Of a stretch of 35,322 nt of DNA, positions 29,260 to 35,322 are shown in pieces (within the stretch, counting starts at the first letter, position 1; each line of letters starts with the position of its first letter). The DNA is from CAZWRN01 sp964446685 (GTDB taxonomy: Bacteria > Patescibacteriota > Microgenomatia > Daviesbacterales > UBA10151): positions 1-35,322 of the forward strand of contig CAYUPO010000012.1 in the NCBI GenBank assembly GCA_964446685.1, written 5' to 3'. The notes under the pieces were generated by a model that ran no database searches, was not told where the DNA came from, and saw nothing but the letters and a program-made list of their open reading frames with translations. The translations under genes and the position numbers were made by a program.

Positions 29260-29478
29260 ATGGAAAATTTTTTTCTGATAGCACAAATAGTTTTTGCATT
29301 AATAACAGCTGTGTTAATCATTATGCAGTCAAAAGGGACTGGTATTGGTTCTACTTTTGGAGGAGATATGGGTTTTTACGGAACGAAAAGAGGGGCTGAA
29401 AAAATGTTATTTGGTCTGACAATTGTGGTGGTAGCTTTATTTGTGATTTCTTCACTCTTAGCTGTGCTTCTTTCTTAA
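29260..29478 (+). CDS. secG: Protein translocase subunit SecG
   Basis: A 72-residue protein with two membrane helices (about 4-22 and 49-71). The conserved SecG loop between them reads MQSKGTGIGSTFGGD, then GFYGTKRGAEKMLFGLT. SecG is the small non-essential subunit of the SecYEG channel and aids SecA-driven export. Length and motif match the family. It starts 1 nt after the upstream stop and is followed after 8 nt by a solute-binding protein, so it sits in the middle of a three-gene membrane/export operon. Confidence 0.93.
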   Translation: MENFFLIAQIVFALITAVLIIMQSKGTGIGSTFGGDMGFYGTKRGAEKMLFGLTIVVVALFVISSLLAVLLS

Positions 29479-29486
29479 TTTTTTAT

Positions 29487-30854
29487 ATGACACTGTGGCT
29501 TGCCTATATTATTGCTCTTTTGAAAAGGAAGAAAAATCTCTTGTTTGGCCTTTTGATTGTGATTTTACTTGTTGTTACCAGTGGCTATTTTCTATCTAAA
29601 GAGCTTTTTAAACGAACTTTAACTGAAGGATTTGTTGGCACTTACCAGGAAAAAGATCTTCCCGAGTCAGTCACTTACTTACTGTCTAATTCCCTGGTTA
29701 AATTAGATAAAAGTGGCCTACCGCAAAAAGAGTTGGTTGAAGATTGGACTGTGAATGAAAATGCCACTGAATATCTGTTTACTCTGAAACCGGGTCTGAA
29801 ATGGACTGATGGAGTTGATGTAAAAACAGCTGATATTGAGTTTAATATTCCTGATGTTGAGGTGACCTATCCGCAGGATAACCAGGTGAAGTTTAAAATA
29901 GCTGATTCATTTAGCCCTTTTCCATCACTTTTAACAACTCCAATATTTCGCAAAGGAACATTAATTGGTGTCGGACCATATACCTTGAGTAACACTAAAA
30001 AAGATGGGTTATTTATTAAAAGATTATCTCTGACTGCCACGAGTCCTACTTTACCGCAACTAGTAATTAAGTTTTATCCAAGTGAAAAAATTGCTAAGAC
30101 TGCAATGAAACTAGGTGAGGTCGAAAGCTTATTTGGGGTTAATGATTTGTCTGATTTAACTGATAGTCCAAATATGGGAAGTTGGTCGTATACCAATTAT
30201 CAGCAGTTGGTCACAATTTTTTATAATGCTAAAGATCCGATCTTGTCAGATGAAAATTTTAGATTGGCACTGAGTTATGCTGCACCTGTTATTGAAGGTG
30301 AAGAAGAAGCTGTGACCTCGCTTCCCCCATCATCCTGGGCTTTTAACAGTGGTGTCAAAGATTTTTTAAATAAACCGGATCAGGCCAAGACCTCTTTAGA
30401 TAAAGTGAAGAATGGCAAAGATACAACCATTGCTTTAACCGTGACCAGTTCTTTGCAGGGAATTGGAGATAAAGTGGTGGATGAGTGGAAGAAAAATGGT
30501 ATAAATGCTGTTGTTCGAGTTGAAAGTGGCATCCCACAAAGCTTTCAGGCTCTTTTGATCACTCAAAATATTCCGGCTGATCCTGATCAATATGCTTTAT
30601 GGCATTCAACACAAATTGGTGGATCTAATATTTCCCAGTATTCAGCACCAAGAATTGACAAGGATCTGGAAGATGGTAGAAAACTAACTGATTTTGAAAC
30701 CAGAAAAAATAAGTACCATGATTTTCAGAAAACATTATTGGATAAAGCTCCGGCAACATTTCTGTATTTCCCACGTTATAATGTTCAGTTTTTGAAAAAA
30801 AGTGAAAGTAAACTAATGCAAGTATTAAAAATCCAAATCCCTCAGGTAAATTAA
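29487..30854 (+). CDS. Anchored family-5 (peptide/nickel-type) solute-binding protein
   Basis: A 455-residue protein with an N-terminal membrane anchor (about residues 19-36, after RKKNLLFG) and an SBP family 5 (OppA/DppA-like) body. It shows LPESVTYLLSNSLVKLDKSGLPQKELVEDWTVNEN..YLFTLKPGLKWTDGVDVKTADI, the usual start of this family. GVGPYTLSNTK, DENFRLALSYA, WKKNGINAVVR and the terminal LDKAPATFLYFPRYNVQF follow. It is shorter than the usual 500-550 residues. No ABC permease or ATPase lies nearby, so it may work with a transporter elsewhere or simply bind peptides at the surface. It is co-transcribed with secG (8 nt gap). Confidence 0.88.
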   Translation: MTLWLAYIIALLKRKKNLLFGLLIVILLVVTSGYFLSKELFKRTLTEGFVGTYQEKDLPESVTYLLSNSLVKLDKSGLPQKELVEDWTVNENATEYLFTLKPGLKWTDGVDVKTADIEFNIPDVEVTYPQDNQVKFKIADSFSPFPSLLTTPIFRKGTLIGVGPYTLSNTKKDGLFIKRLSLTATSPTLPQLVIKFYPSEKIAKTAMKLGEVESLFGVNDLSDLTDSPNMGSWSYTNYQQLVTIFYNAKDPILSDENFRLALSYAAPVIEGEEEAVTSLPPSSWAFNSGVKDFLNKPDQAKTSLDKVKNGKDTTIALTVTSSLQGIGDKVVDEWKKNGINAVVRVESGIPQSFQALLITQNIPADPDQYALWHSTQIGGSNISQYSAPRIDKDLEDGRKLTDFETRKNKYHDFQKTLLDKAPATFLYFPRYNVQFLKKSESKLMQVLKIQIPQVN

Positions 30855-30895
30855 CGATATTTTAGTAATTATGTCGTAATGAGAAACGCGAACAA

Positions 30896-31014
30896 GTCAT
30901 TGCGAGGAATGAAACGACGTGGTAATCTTTTAACTTTTGTCATCCTGAACTTGTTTAGGATCTTCTTTAAGCTTTCTAGATAAGTATACGCGTTGTTATA
31001 AGATTGCCACGCCT
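30896..31014 (+). repeat. REP-like repeat cluster between convergent genes
   Basis: Copy 5 of the GTCATTGCGAG repeat (30896-30929) ends ACGTGGTAATCTT. An inverted partner of that end lies at about 30996-31014 (AGATTGCCACGCC). Between them (30939-30964) is GTCATCCTGAAC-TT-GTTTAGGATC, a second common bacterial palindrome type. The cluster fills the 200-nt gap between convergent genes and may act as a two-way transcription barrier. No gene is seen in 30855-31054. Confidence 0.7.
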
Positions 31015-31054
31015 TAATTCTGAGTTTATTTGCTCGCAAAAAAAGATGAATAAG

Positions 31055-32209
31055 TTAGGAAATAGTGAAGCCTAAAATTTCCAGGAATTTTTTAATTGAT
31101 AATTGTTCCTGTTCTGATGGAGTTGATGTTAATTTTAATTCTATTAATTTAAGTGCTTCCGGCAGATTAAGATCAATATCAACTTTGAGACATAATTCTT
31201 CAAACAATTTTTGATCTAACTCGCCTGAAACTTTTAAGGTTTTAAATTTTGTTGTGATCTCTTTGGCTTGTTCTGCCATCTCTGTTTGGTATTCCCAGGG
31301 AGATCTGTAATGATGTGACAAAAGTACCCAGCGGATGGTATTTGATGGATACTGTTTTAAAAGTTCTTCAGCAAATAGCATGTTGCCAAGGGATTTACTC
31401 ATTTTCTCTCCCTGATATTGAAGCATTGCTGTGTGCATCCACGTTTTAACATATGGTGATTTACCGGTATAAGACTGTGATTGAGCAATTTCGGATTCAT
31501 GATGAGGATAAACCAGGTCTCTCCCACCGCCATGAATATCAATCTGTTCACCCAGTGTGGCCGCTACCATAGCTGAGCACTCTATATGCCAGCCTGGCCG
31601 CCCTCTACCCCAGGGACTTTCCCAACCAGGTTGATCTGAAGTTGAAGGAGTCCATAAAATGAAATCAAGTGGATTTTTTTTGTTTGGATCATCCGGATTG
31701 GCCCCTCTTTCAGAGGAGATAAGTTTCATTTGTTCTTCTCTAAAACCAGATAGCTCACCATATTTGGGAAAAGTCGAAACATCAAAATAAACCACACCGT
31801 TTTTTTGATAAGCCTGATTATTTTTGATAAGTGTTTTATTTATTTCAATAATTTTTTCAATATAATCAGTCGCTTTTACATAATTGTCAGGCAGTTGGAT
31901 ATTTAAAGCTTTCAGATCAGTCAGAAAACGATCTGTCCAGTACTGCCCCAGCTCCTGCCAATCTTTGCCATCCCGTGCGGCCCGCTTTAAAATATCGTCA
32001 TCAATATCTGTTACATTTTGCGTATAAGTAACCTCAAAACCTTTGAAAGTCAGGTATCTTTTTAAAGCATCGAACTGAATATAAGTAAAAGCATGACCTA
32101 AATGAGTTGTGTCATACGGAGTGATTCCACAAACATACATTTTTACTTTTCCCTTTGTTAAAGGAATAAATTCTTCTATTTGTTTGCTTAGAGAGTTATA
32201 CAGCTTCAT
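31055..32209 (-). CDS. CysRS-family ligase resembling MshC
   Basis: A 384-residue class I synthetase-fold protein. The catalytic half is complete: MYVCGITPYDTTHLGHA (Cys27, HLGH 36-39), NVTDIDDDILKRAARDG, GRPGWHIECSAM (Cys211), PHHESEIAQ (His236, Glu240) and GEKMSKSLGN (KMSKS 269-273). Cys27, Cys211, His236 and Glu240 are the Zn2+ site that binds cysteine. Normal CysRS is about 460 residues with a C-terminal anticodon-binding part. Here only about 75 helical residues follow the catalytic core. The text CGITPYD.THLGHA, NVTD.DD..L.RAARDG..W and HHYRS.WE is the MshC form (cysteine:GlcN-Ins ligase of mycothiol synthesis) rather than CGPTVYD...HIGNA. It is divergent from a PIG-L deacetylase (56 nt). 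A shortened true CysRS remains possible. Confidence 0.75.
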   Translation of the reverse strand: MKLYNSLSKQIEEFIPLTKGKVKMYVCGITPYDTTHLGHAFTYIQFDALKRYLTFKGFEVTYTQNVTDIDDDILKRAARDGKDWQELGQYWTDRFLTDLKALNIQLPDNYVKATDYIEKIIEINKTLIKNNQAYQKNGVVYFDVSTFPKYGELSGFREEQMKLISSERGANPDDPNKKNPLDFILWTPSTSDQPGWESPWGRGRPGWHIECSAMVAATLGEQIDIHGGGRDLVYPHHESEIAQSQSYTGKSPYVKTWMHTAMLQYQGEKMSKSLGNMLFAEELLKQYPSNTIRWVLLSHHYRSPWEYQTEMAEQAKEITTKFKTLKVSGELDQKLFEELCLKVDIDLNLPEALKLIELKLTSTPSEQEQLSIKKFLEILGFTIS

Positions 32210-32252
32210 ATCCAGTTGCTGATATGTTAATCTAATCTGAACTTAAAGGCAA

Positions 32253-32258
32253 TTAATA
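32253..32258 (+). promoter_or_regulatory. -10-like box for the PIG-L gene
   Basis: TAATAT ending 6 nt before the ATG at 32265. AAAGG at about 32245 is too far upstream to serve as a Shine-Dalgarno. Confidence 0.3.
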
Positions 32259-32264
32259 TCCATT

Positions 32265-32972
32265 ATGAAAGTATTACTCTCTTACGCACATCCAGATGAT
32301 GAAACATTTTCGGTGGCGGGTACTGTTATAAAACTGGTTAAAACCGGGCATCAGGTTTCTTTGATTACGGCGACTTTTGGCCAAATGGGTTTATCGGCTG
32401 AAATCAAAGTTAATGGGCCTGAAGAGTTGGGTCAGATCCGGAAAAAAGAGATGGAAGAGGCAGCCAAAATTACAGGGATATCTAAGATTCATTATTTTGG
32501 TTTGATGGATGGGGAGTTGTATAAATACCGGGTTTCGGATATGGCTGATAAAATCTTACCGATTATGCTCCAGGAAGAGCCGGATATTGTAATTACTTTT
32601 GAAAAAAAAGGTGGGTCAAATCATCCGGATCATATTAAAATGTCATACTCAACAACTCATGCGTTTCGTGAATACATGAAGCAGTCCAAAAAACAGGTTA
32701 AGCTGTACCATACTGTGACTCCCCGTAGTTATTACACACAATATGAAAAGTCAGGATTGGGAACTAACACTGGATTTGGTAATGCTAAAGGAGTTTATGA
32801 TTCTCATATTACAACGACTGTGGATATCTCCGATGTATTTGAACTGAAACTGAAAGCTATTGAATGTCACAAAACTCAGGCTAAAGATGTGGCTAGGTAT
32901 AAACATAGGATGGAACAGGTTGATCTGAAAAAAGAGTTTTTTAAACTAATTGCAGAAAATAGTATCTTTTAA
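32265..32972 (+). CDS. PIG-L/LmbE family N-acetylglucosaminyl deacetylase
   Basis: A 235-residue zinc-dependent deacetylase of the PIG-L family, which includes MshB, BshB and LmbE. SYAHPDDETFS (His9, Asp11-Asp12, Glu13) and SNHPDHIKM (His120, Asp122, His123) are the two metal/catalytic motifs. RKKEMEEAAKITGISKIHYFGLMDGEL matches the R-R-x-E-x-x-x-A...LG...D-G region, and VITFEKKGGSNHPDH matches V-x-T-x-...-G-x-x-H-P-D-H. The family removes acetyl from GlcNAc attached to inositol, malate or other aglycones. It is divergent from an MshC-like ligase, which would use the freed amine in mycothiol-type synthesis. Its stop overlaps the convergent HD gene by 4 nt. Confidence 0.9.
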   Translation: MKVLLSYAHPDDETFSVAGTVIKLVKTGHQVSLITATFGQMGLSAEIKVNGPEELGQIRKKEMEEAAKITGISKIHYFGLMDGELYKYRVSDMADKILPIMLQEEPDIVITFEKKGGSNHPDHIKMSYSTTHAFREYMKQSKKQVKLYHTVTPRSYYTQYEKSGLGTNTGFGNAKGVYDSHITTTVDISDVFELKLKAIECHKTQAKDVARYKHRMEQVDLKKEFFKLIAENSIF

Positions 32973-33544
32973 ATTCCCAGCACTTCCAAAAAATGAGTAA
33001 TTTTGTCTTTAGCGAATCCTTTTTCTTTACAGTAATCCAATAAAATTAGTTTTTGTTTTTCAGCGATAGTATTGGCAAGTTTGAGTTTATTTGAATTTAG
33101 AATACTTGGTGAAACTTGTTTTATCTCGTATAGAAAGGCCGTTAGATCGAGAATTTTAATATCAACTGATAAAGTATGATCTTCCGGAGCATTTAATGAC
33201 TCTAGAATATTTTTTTGAATCAGATCAAGCTGCACTTTGACGGATTTGGATTTGAACATTGGTAAGATATCTCCGGTGACTGCTTCATGCAGGTCATGGA
33301 GTAAACAGTGAGTAACTAGTTTGTCTCGTTTGGCTTCAGGATAGTTATTAAATTTAGCCCAAAATAAAGCTAAAAAAGCTGTAGCAACAGAATGCATACC
33401 AACATTCCAGTTCCCTCCAAAACCACTTACTCCAAAAGCCCGGGGAATATTAAAAAGATTCATTAAGAAATCTAAATTTGGATTATGTTCTACTTCAGCA
33501 AGCAATCCCTGAGGAGTAAAGATATCTTCTGGTCTGTATTTCAC
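32969..33544 (-). CDS. HD-domain phosphohydrolase (YfbR-like)
   Basis: A 191-residue HD superfamily protein. The metal motif is NWNVGMHSVATAFLALFWAK (His51), then LVTHCLLHDLHEAVTGDILPMFKS (His83-Asp84, Glu87, Asp92). A later Asp, in DIKILDLTAF, is the usual fourth ligand. The H...HD..E...GD..P pattern is that of YfbR-like 5'-deoxynucleotidases and related phosphohydrolases, suggesting nucleotide clean-up, but the substrate cannot be read from sequence. The start is GTG (33544). No better ATG lies near, and TAATAT just upstream fits the close -10 spacing seen elsewhere. It overlaps the end of the convergent PIG-L gene by 4 nt. Confidence 0.83.
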   Translation of the reverse strand: MKYRPEDIFTPQGLLAEVEHNPNLDFLMNLFNIPRAFGVSGFGGNWNVGMHSVATAFLALFWAKFNNYPEAKRDKLVTHCLLHDLHEAVTGDILPMFKSKSVKVQLDLIQKNILESLNAPEDHTLSVDIKILDLTAFLYEIKQVSPSILNSNKLKLANTIAEKQKLILLDYCKEKGFAKDKITHFLEVLGI

Positions 33545-33605
33545 CTTTATATTAAACCCGAATAAAAACCAAAAATCAACACTTGCTTTTTAAAAACTGC
33601 AATTG

Positions 33606-33611
33606 TATATT
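33606..33611 (+). promoter_or_regulatory. -10 box for the coiled-coil gene
   Basis: TATATT ending 8 nt before the ATG at 33620. A TTG at 33611 in the same frame would overlap this box and is not used. Confidence 0.35.
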
Positions 33612-33619
33612 TGGCTAAT

Positions 33620-34039
33620 ATGTTTGATTCGCAAGAGCTGAAGCAATTAGAAATGTTATTTAATCAGTCTGAGGGACGAATGGCGGGAAAAATCAGTGAA
33701 TCTGAGGTTAGAATGGTAGGTAAAATTGGTGAATCTGAAGAGAGAATGGCGGGAAAAATCAGTGAATCTGAGGATAGAATGGTAGGTAAAATTGGTGAAT
33801 CTGAAAAAAGGCTGGTAAGTAAAATTGGCGAATCTGAAAAAAGAACTCATTTAAAAATTGATCAATTGAGTACCGATATAGGAGAGATGATTGATAATAC
33901 GATTTTGCCTATGATTGCTGAAAAAGCAGATAAGAGTGATATAGTTAGATTAGAAAGGAAGTTAGATAAAGTTATTGATAAAGTTGCAGAACATGATACT
34001 GAGTTAAGGAAAATAAAATCTCAGGTTTTCGTAAGTTAA
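33620..34039 (+). CDS. Hendecad-repeat coiled-coil protein
   Basis: A 139-residue protein built of 11-residue repeats (residues about 16-81) of the form ESExRMxGKIx, six copies with decay at the end. They are followed by a second predicted coiled coil (about 95-133; IVRLERKLDKVIDKVAEHDTELRKIKSQ). Eleven-residue spacing favours a nearly straight or right-handed coiled coil. There is no signal or membrane segment. Related small charged coiled-coil proteins are frequent in CPR genomes and their function is unknown. ATG 33620 is preferred to TTG 33611 because a -10 box overlaps the latter. Its last 4 nt overlap the end of the convergent typA. Confidence 0.75.
   Translation: MFDSQELKQLEMLFNQSEGRMAGKISESEVRMVGKIGESEERMAGKISESEDRMVGKIGESEKRLVSKIGESEKRTHLKIDQLSTDIGEMIDNTILPMIAEKADKSDIVRLERKLDKVIDKVAEHDTELRKIKSQVFVS
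33665..33862 (+). repeat. 33-bp tandem repeat, six units
   Basis: Units start at 33665, 33698, 33731, 33764, 33797 and 33830, each encoding 11 residues. Units 1 and 3 share the ending GCGGGAAAAATCAGT, and units 2 and 4 share GTAGGTAAAATTGGT, so the real duplication period is 66 bp. Confidence 0.85.
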
Positions 34040-35322
34040 CGAGTGCCGTTTAGGTCGACTTTGCGGATTCTGATGGCTTTTGGTGTGACTTCTACCAATT
34101 CATCATCAGAGATATATTCTAAAGCTTCTTCTAGAATCATTACTTTTGGTACATTAAAATGTTCAGAAACTCCTTCACCTTTGGAACGGATATTTGTCTG
34201 CTGTTTTTCCCGGCAGACATTAACACTCATATCTCCTGGTCGGGAATTTTGCCCAACTACCTGTCCTCTGTAAACCTGAGTATTTGGACCGATAAATAAA
34301 ATTCCTCTGTCCTGGATATTGATCAGACCATAAAGCTTGGTAGAGCCAGTTTCGTGACAAACAAGTGAACCCAGTTCTCTGGTAAAGCCCGCTCCATTAT
34401 CAGGTTCGTAATCTTCAAAAATAGTATTGAGTAGTCCCAGACCTTTGGTATCGGAGATAAATTGGCTTCTAAATCCAAACAACTCACGGGTTGGAATAGT
34501 GTACTCAAGTTCAACGATGCCTGATTCATTTTTCATGTTAATCAGCTTGGCATGTCTTTGGCCTAGTTTATTGATAACTGTGCCTGAGAATTCATCAGGA
34601 GTTTCAATAAACAGTCTTTCATAAGGAGCCATTTTTACTCCATCAACGATCTTGGTAATAACCTGGGGTCTGGCGACCTGGAATTCATAGCCTTCTCTTC
34701 GCATTCGTTCGATCAGAATGGCTAAATGCAGTTCACCTCGTCCGGAAACGATCCAGTCGTTGTTTGGGCCGTCAATTACTTTTAGAGCAACATCAGTTTC
34801 AAGCTCTTTAAACAGTCTTTCGCGGATCTGGCGGGTGGTTTTAAATTCACCTTCTTTTCCGGCAACAGGGGAGTCATTGACCATAAAACGCATCTGAATA
34901 GTTGGCTCTTCAATATCAAGTAGTGGTAAAGCAATCGGATTGGAAACTTCAGCAATTGTTTCACCAATAGTAATTTCAGGAATACCGGAAATTGAGACAA
35001 TGTCACCAGCCTGTGCCTGTTTAATATCGATTTTATCCAATCCCTGAACACTCATCAGTGAGGTCAAGCGGAATTTTTTCTGTTCACCCTGACGATTGAT
35101 ATGGATGATTTCCTGGCTGGCATTTAATGTTCCGTTATAGATTCTGCCTGTTGCCATTCTGCCTTTAAAATTGTCACCACTGATGGAGGTAACTAACATT
35201 TGTAATGGTTTGGCTGGATCTCCGCCTGGTTCAGGAATTTCTCGTAAGATTGCGTCAAAAATTGGTGTCAGATCTGTCATAGTACTCAGATCAGGTTCAA
35301 GTCCGGCTTTGCCTTGTTTACC
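34036..35322 (-). CDS. typA: Ribosome-associated GTPase TypA/BipA, C-terminal part (cut by window end)
   Basis: The frame stays open from the window edge (35322) to the TAA at 34036, giving the last 428 residues of a protein of about 600. The ATG at 35280 is internal: upstream codons read ..GKAGLEPDLSTM and join the typical TypA segment DLTPIFDAILREIPEP. Seen are translation-factor domain II (LQMLVTSISGDNFKGRMATGRIYNGTL), domain III (PTIQMRFMVNDSPVAGKEGEF), ...GRGELHLAILIERMRREGYEFQVARPQVI, a domain V-like part (APYERLFIETPDEFSG), and the BipA-specific C-terminal domain (NVCREKQQTNIRSKGEGVSEHF). The GTPase domain is outside the window. TypA/BipA assists 50S assembly and stress adaptation on the ribosome. 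Confidence 0.96.
   Translation of the reverse strand, partial: GKQGKAGLEPDLSTMTDLTPIFDAILREIPEPGGDPAKPLQMLVTSISGDNFKGRMATGRIYNGTLNASQEIIHINRQGEQKKFRLTSLMSVQGLDKIDIKQAQAGDIVSISGIPEITIGETIAEVSNPIALPLLDIEEPTIQMRFMVNDSPVAGKEGEFKTTRQIRERLFKELETDVALKVIDGPNNDWIVSGRGELHLAILIERMRREGYEFQVARPQVITKIVDGVKMAPYERLFIETPDEFSGTVINKLGQRHAKLINMKNESGIVELEYTIPTRELFGFRSQFISDTKGLGLLNTIFEDYEPDNGAGFTRELGSLVCHETGSTKLYGLINIQDRGILFIGPNTQVYRGQVVGQNSRPGDMSVNVCREKQQTNIRSKGEGVSEHFNVPKVMILEEALEYISDDELVEVTPKAIRIRKVDLNGTR

Noticed and set aside
31055..32209. Ordinary cysS assigned without qualification
   Set aside because: Length, the missing anticodon-binding region and MshC-type motif text argue against a plain call. It is kept as an MshC-like family member with the CysRS alternative stated.
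33665..33862. CRISPR-like array
   Set aside because: The 33-bp units are adjacent, without spacers, and lie in an open reading frame encoding an 11-residue coiled-coil repeat. No cas genes are present.
35278..35280. ATG at 35280 as the start of a short TypA-like protein
   Set aside because: The frame continues upstream to the window edge with sequence typical of TypA, so this Met is internal and the gene is simply cut off.
1..35322. UGA recoded as glycine (genetic code 25)
   Set aside because: TGA ends well-formed genes (for example 26171-26173 and the four-helix-bundle gene), and conserved Gly positions in uvrA, uvrB and lexA are read from GGN codons.

Overview
The window looks like chromosomal DNA of an uncultivated Patescibacteria/CPR bacterium, most likely of the Microgenomates group. 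The basis is low GC, short intergenic gaps, many shortened versions of universal proteins (UvrC, nucleotide-sugar dehydrogenase, RsmI), small GIY-YIG and four-helix-bundle genes, and single-pass-anchored secreted proteins with CAP, SNase, dockerin and transglutaminase folds. TGA is used as a stop (for example at 26171-26173), so the UGA-Gly code of Gracilibacteria/Absconditabacteria does not apply. The group assignment is inference from gene style; no rRNA is present.

Layout. 1-2.7 kb: a YraN-family gene, a small membrane protein, tRNA-Glu and tRNA-Lys, each followed by a disrupted duplicate, and a GIY-YIG gene lodged between the two tRNA-Lys copies. 2.7-6.3 kb: cell-envelope and secreted proteins (CvpA-CAP fusion, SNase, DUF192) and a degenerate PEP-synthase homolog. 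6.3-8.7 kb, minus strand: rsmI, dedA, lexA and a four-helix-bundle gene enclosed by inverted heptamer arrays. 9.0-10.3 kb: a short UDP-sugar dehydrogenase and a GIY-YIG gene between inverted REP-like repeats. 10.3-17.1 kb, minus strand: sensor histidine kinase, a 1581-residue zincin/UbiB-kinase fusion, and a CheY-like regulator, which together look like one signalling locus. 17.4-27.6 kb: uvrB, two minus-strand secreted proteins, uvrA, an unknown gene, a transglutaminase-fold protein and a short uvrC. 27.7-30.9 kb: a dockerin/beta-propeller protein, a PF04020-type membrane protein, secG and a family-5 solute-binding protein. 31-35.3 kb: an MshC-like CysRS paralog divergent from a PIG-L deacetylase, an HD hydrolase, a hendecad coiled-coil protein, and the C-terminal part of typA, cut by the window edge.

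Cross-cutting patterns. About eighteen genes have a -10-like hexamer ending only 6-11 nt before the start codon and no Shine-Dalgarno sequence, which suggests widespread leaderless transcription; I used this to choose starts. Intergenic DNA is rich in three kinds of dispersed inverted repeat: GNNTCAN heptamer arrays, AATTTCT-type arrays, and ATTGCGAG-type REP-like sequences. Two small genes are bracketed by inverted copies of such repeats.

The strongest candidates for undescribed biology are the histidine kinase / zincin-UbiB fusion / response regulator locus, and the MshC-like plus PIG-L pair, which may make a mycothiol-like thiol. All function calls come from reading motifs by eye; no searches were run.
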